Source: Dastarcus helophoroides (Eukaryota > Arthropoda > Insecta > Coleoptera > Bothrideridae). Taken from it: DNA of 64,000 nt. Below, in pieces: positions 60,511 to 64,000 of the stretch (positions within the stretch are counted from its first letter, which is position 1; each line of letters opens with the position of its first letter). Where the stretch lies: contig CM053326.1 of NCBI GenBank assembly GCA_028583605.1, positions 21,046,536 through 21,110,535 on the forward strand, given 5' to 3'. The notes under the pieces are model-generated. The model did not search any database and was not told where the DNA came from. It saw only the letters and a program-made list of their open reading frames with translations. The position numbers and the translations under genes are program-made.

Positions 60511-60831
60511 TTAAATTGAAACTAGAATTATCGAAGTTAGAGTTAGTGGGTCCAATCTGGCAGTATTTATGGCCAGAGAGCTACTTTATGATATTATTTT
60601 ATGAAATTGCGTCGAGTCACTTTGTCACAAAGCACACGTTTTTATCTCTGGAATCCCGTAATGCAAAGGATAAACTAAACCACAGATTGTTTCATGTTTC
60701 AAACTTAAAAAATTTTAAAATAATTTGTATTATGATATAAAATATTGGGGTTTTATTTTTGGGTTGGTAAATCAATTTTGGAGTGGATACGGCCCACCCA
60801 ACCCCTCTGTATATACGCCAATAAACAAATG

Positions 60832-61780
60832 TGAAAATTTTGAAAACAAAGCGAAGTTTTAAAGAAGGGCCGAAAAAAGTGTAAATTTTGTCTAAAAGAA
60901 ATTAAAAATTCTGAAAGAAGGCAATTTTGGAAAAGTGAAAAAATTGGAAAAAAGTCAAGTTCTTCAGAAAAATGTTCATATACATATAATAATTTTCAGA
61001 AATTTACAACATTTCGAGAAAATATAGAATTCTTTAAAAAGTTCAAATTTTGAAAAAATATTGACATTTTCATAAAAAATTTAATCTTCAATAGTGTACA
61101 AAAAAGGAAAAAAATTGTGGAAAAAGAAATCTTAGAAAAGAGTCAATTCATCAAAAAAAAATTAATAATATCGAGAATAAGCCAAAATTTTGAGAAAAAG
61201 TCGAAAGGCCAAAATCAGAATTTTAAATGGGTGAAAATTTTGAATAAAACGGTGAAATGTGAAATTTGAAAAAATTGTGGGTAATCTGACCCCAAATTTT
61301 CAAAAAATTCCAGAATTTTTAAAAAAAGTTACATTAACAAAAATTCATTATTTTAAAAGAACTTGTATTGTTTTAACACCTAAATCTCTGAATTAAAAAA
61401 AAATCAAAATTGTTTAAAAAAATTTTAAATCACGTGAAATTTCAAATAAAGAATGTTGGCATTTTCAAAGCAAAACCTTTGTTTGATAAAATTCCAAAAT
61501 AAATAAATTTAGACAAATTTAAAATTGCGTAAAAAAATTGCTTAGCTAAATTATACAATTGCTTGCGACGTCAACGTCGTAAATACAAAATATTTGGTCA
61601 TAAATAAACCTTGGATGTATAGCCTGTATAATCTTTCGAAGAAGACAATTTAAAAACATGAAAGTTAAAAAAATTACAATTTTTAAAATATCAAGTTATA
61701 ATTTCGAGAAAAAATTTTTTATAAATCGAATATTTAGAAAAAAATTAGTGATTTCAAAAAATATTTTTTGGAGTTCTGAT
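60832..61780. repeat. A-oriented SatA block
   Basis: AAAAGTCGAAA/AAAATTTTGAGAAA units in the opposite polarity to the preceding block, starting right at the outer edge of the second hAT-like element. Confidence 0.75.
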
Positions 61781-61849
61781 GTATGTTCTCTGTATATAAG
61801 GTAATATGAAAGAATTTTCTTGTAAAATTAGGGCTTTATATTAATTTGT

Positions 61850-61920
61850 AGGTGAAAGTTACTTAGGTTAGTTTCTTGTTTGCTTATTGAAGTCTCTAGG
61901 TTACTTATTTGCTGTTTAGC
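61850..61920. repeat. 33-bp minisatellite, two units
   Basis: AGGTTAGTTTCTTGTTTGCT and ATTGAAGTCTCTAGGTTACT match the plus-orientation minisatellite closely. Confidence 0.75.
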
Positions 61921-63300
61921 CTGCGTCCCTCACAAGCATTTTTATTTGATTGTCGAATTTTTTTCGGACGTAAAATTTCAAACTTATCGATTACCTATGT
62001 AAACAAATGCAAATTCGCAAGCGATTTCGCAAAAGTCGTAAATTTCGAGCGTCTATAGTGCGAGGCTGTGGCCGAGTGTGGGTCGATCGTTTGCATCTAA
62101 TAGAAGTAAACCCAATAAATAGCAACATTAAGACATAAAAACAATCGTTCGGACACGGCGAAGGGTGTGATTCATATGAAATTTATCGTCGTAGCAGGTG
62201 AACTTTTGTCCCGGTGGTCCCATACGTTAGAGGACGGATGACTTTTATTTTACACCCGTCTGACACACCTAGCTATTGTATTTTTTTAATACTCGGCTTG
62301 TGACTGTTGATTATATTCAACCCCTTTCGCTCGAGCGCAGTTTAAGATGTTTTTACAACAGACCTGACAATATATCACCTTTATAGAGCTTTAAACGTTC
62401 AAATGTAAACGCGCCACAGGCGGATCGTATATTTTCCATAACAATGCCTTTTGAATATGTTTGTGGTAATTCTGGTGCGGGATAAGGGTTTAAACGATTG
62501 TGTTTTTCCTCATTAAATGAGCGTAAATTTATGAAGAATTTGATAGAGGAATGGGATTTAAACAATTCGAACTTATCTTAAACTTTAACCTCTTTAACTG
62601 GCTGAAATATTGGATACACCAAATAAAATGTTGTTGACTACTAAATCAACTTTCAAATAACAATACATGAAATTACTACTCGTTAATGTATCGTTGTGGG
62701 AGTCATAATTCAAAAGTTTCGAATCATTTATTATTTTATTAGCGTAGAAAGCTGCCGCTTCCAAGCTCGTAGGTAATATTATTTTGAATTATTACGCCTA
62801 ATGTGACCAAATGAATTATTTGATATCCGATTATGTCGGAGCATTCAATGGGTATAAACGTATTTTATCGGGTGTCACATTTATATAAATATTATGTACG
62901 TTTTATAACGATTGTAAAAAGATCGAGAACATGGATAGTTTTACAATGGATGAATAAATCATTGAATATTTTGTTAAACAATGCTACAGAGTTATTTTTA
63001 ACGTAGGCGAAGAATACAATCTCAACTGAATCGTCGACTTTATTCGAAAAATAAAACCAATAATTCATATTTCACAATTCTAGTTCAAAGAAAGCATGCG
63101 CATCTGAAGGTGCATAACAAACAAAAGATAAGACATTTACAACAAACAGTAGTTGAATTCGGCGGCTTCGCCTCCATGAGTTTTTGAACATGGAAATATC
63201 TCTGGACATAACCTATCACAAGAATTTTTGATGACGATCTAAACAACTGATAAAGCCACATGATTGACATGAAACAAAAGATCATAAATATATGTTATAA
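61921..63300. other. Unique DNA
   Basis: Mixed-complexity sequence with CpG-containing patches (62,040-62,280) and an E-box-like CAGGTG near 62,196. No exon recognised; the short frames at 62,353-62,565 and 63,085-63,285 (minus) show no family motif. Confidence 0.45.
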
Positions 63301-63406
63301 TTGTTGGTTTGTTCGTTCTCTTGTTTGTTTGTTTCTTCGTTGTCTGTGTGTTCGTTCGTTCGATCGTTTGTTTGCTTGGTTATCGTTTCGTTCCTTCGTT
63401 CGCAGT
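63301..63406. repeat. Degenerate tetranucleotide GTTT/GTTC microsatellite
   Basis: A run of TTGTTTGTTTGTTTC, GTTCGTTCGTTCGATCG and CGTTCCTTCGTTCG variants. The minus-strand frame at 63,295-63,513 (Arg/Asn/Thr-rich) is a by-product. Confidence 0.8.
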
Positions 63407-64000
63407 CGTCGACAATTATAATTCATCTCATCGTAATTATTTTTCGTTTCGTTGCGATCGCTGAGCATCCGACATAGGGAACGTCGTCCATTTGTGTAAT
63501 CGCAGAAGCACAACGAATAACGCCAGCTGAAAAGAAGCCAAGGTTATACGAGAGCGCCAACAAAATGACCATATAAATTTCTTCTCTTATCAAGATTATT
63601 TCTCTAAAAAAATTAACCTAATTATGTAAAATTTAAGTTCTCGTTGAGGCGTATTTCAAAACAAACCAACTGGCGCCACATTAGCTGCGGTCGTCGTCTG
63701 AGAGAGGCCAAACTATTATAATGCCAACCGCAAGAACAAAACCACATTTATTTAAATATGATTTTCTCCTCGACTAAGTTCGCCAATTAATTTAATATTT
63801 ATTTAAATTAAAGCGTAGGCCGCTTTACGTAACGACGTTGTTCAACGAAGAATCCTAAATTCGTTACCATCACATTTAGAACCGAATCAAAAGTTTCATT
63901 TCCTGGATTTTTTTTGGTCATAACTATTATACAATACGATTTCCTGCTAATTAGGGATAAATGACCACAATTTCCTCTTTCCATCAATTGTCTAAATGAA
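63407..64000. other. Unique DNA
   Basis: Mixed-complexity AT-rich sequence with CpG patches (63,670-63,710 and 63,810-63,850) and AATTAATTTAATATTTATTT cores. No gene recognised before the window ends. Confidence 0.45.

Larger units (their letters stand above)
56841..60823. mobile_element. Second hAT-like element carrying SatA
   Basis: The left end CATTGGCGTATCTACA, followed by a G-run and GGGGCCTGGCCCC-like sequence, matches the right end in inverted form (GGCCCACCCAACCCCTCTGT then ATATACGCCAATA). Flanks AAACAATG (56,833-56,840) and AACAAATG (60,824-60,831) resemble an 8-bp duplication at 6 of 8 positions. (T/C)ATTGGCGTA tips followed by G-rich DNA are known from hAT-type elements. The ~4-kb interior is T-oriented SatA (57,060-60,500), a unique island (57,960-58,220), a nested hairpin copy (59,751-60,005) and a short non-satellite stretch (60,510-60,760). 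No transposase was recognised. Confidence 0.55.

Overview
This window looks like nuclear DNA from an arthropod, most likely an insect. It is very AT-rich and gene-poor. It has a 578-bp (AC)n tract, remnants of hAT-like and foldback DNA transposons, a decayed non-LTR retrotransposon, and no compact operon-like gene layout. I found no intact host protein-coding gene, rRNA or tRNA. Nearly all long open frames lie inside low-complexity repeats and read as Phe/Asn/Lys-rich or Val-Cys/Thr-His repeats, so I do not call them genes. The species cannot be named from the sequence alone.

Roughly half of the window is one degenerate short-period satellite, called SatA here. Its building block is about 18-21 bp, of the form AAAAAGTCGAAATTTTC on one strand and GAAAATTTCGACTTTTT on the other. 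It occurs in long strand-polarised blocks. T-oriented blocks (TTTTGAC on the given strand) are at about 0.6-5.2, 5.8-7.6, 10.2-12.0, 13.8-14.6, 25.7-28.8, 32.0-34.6, 37.2-37.8 and 57-60.5 kb. A-oriented blocks (GTCAAAA) are at about 12.1-13.6, 14.6-16.7, 20-23, 40.5-41.7, 47.4-48.9, 53.5-54.3 and 60.8-61.8 kb. Local higher-order tandem repeats (about 118-121, 141, 228, 382, 350-400 and 500 bp) have grown inside it. A second family is a 33-bp minisatellite around TTTGCTCGTTGAAGTCTC, scattered over at least nine places on both strands; at 49.1-50.1 kb it is built into a ~198-bp (6 x 33) higher-order repeat.

Some satellite blocks sit inside mobile elements. A 3.9-kb hAT-like element (9,932-13,823) has TAGGGAT termini, a 7/8 target-site duplication and TATCGA-rich subterminal repeats. 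Its whole cargo is a T-oriented SatA arm followed by an A-oriented arm, a giant foldback. A second hAT-like element (about 56,841-60,823) has ATTGGCGTAT termini and T-oriented SatA plus a nested palindrome. A separate palindromic family, with arms starting TTGTCCCCTGAAACC, occurs five times within or at the edge of SatA blocks and contains a hammerhead-ribozyme-like core. Two short foldback MITEs (52.3 and 56.1 kb), a candidate solo-LTR-like insertion (46.7 kb) and a 5'-truncated reverse transcriptase pseudogene (37.8-38.2 kb) complete the mobile fraction. Several copies of the RT element's 3' region recur at 40-48 kb.

Between the repeat blocks lie higher-complexity stretches (8.0-9.9, 16.7-18.0, 23.1-25.3, 29.0-32.0, 34.6-36.6, 39.3-40.0, 41.7-44.1, 50.1-51.4, 54.3-55.6 and 61.9-64.0 kb) with no convincing exons. 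Several are rich in homeodomain-like TAATTA cores, CpG-containing segments and small palindromes. They are the best candidates for conserved regulatory DNA, which would fit a gene desert, but that is inference.
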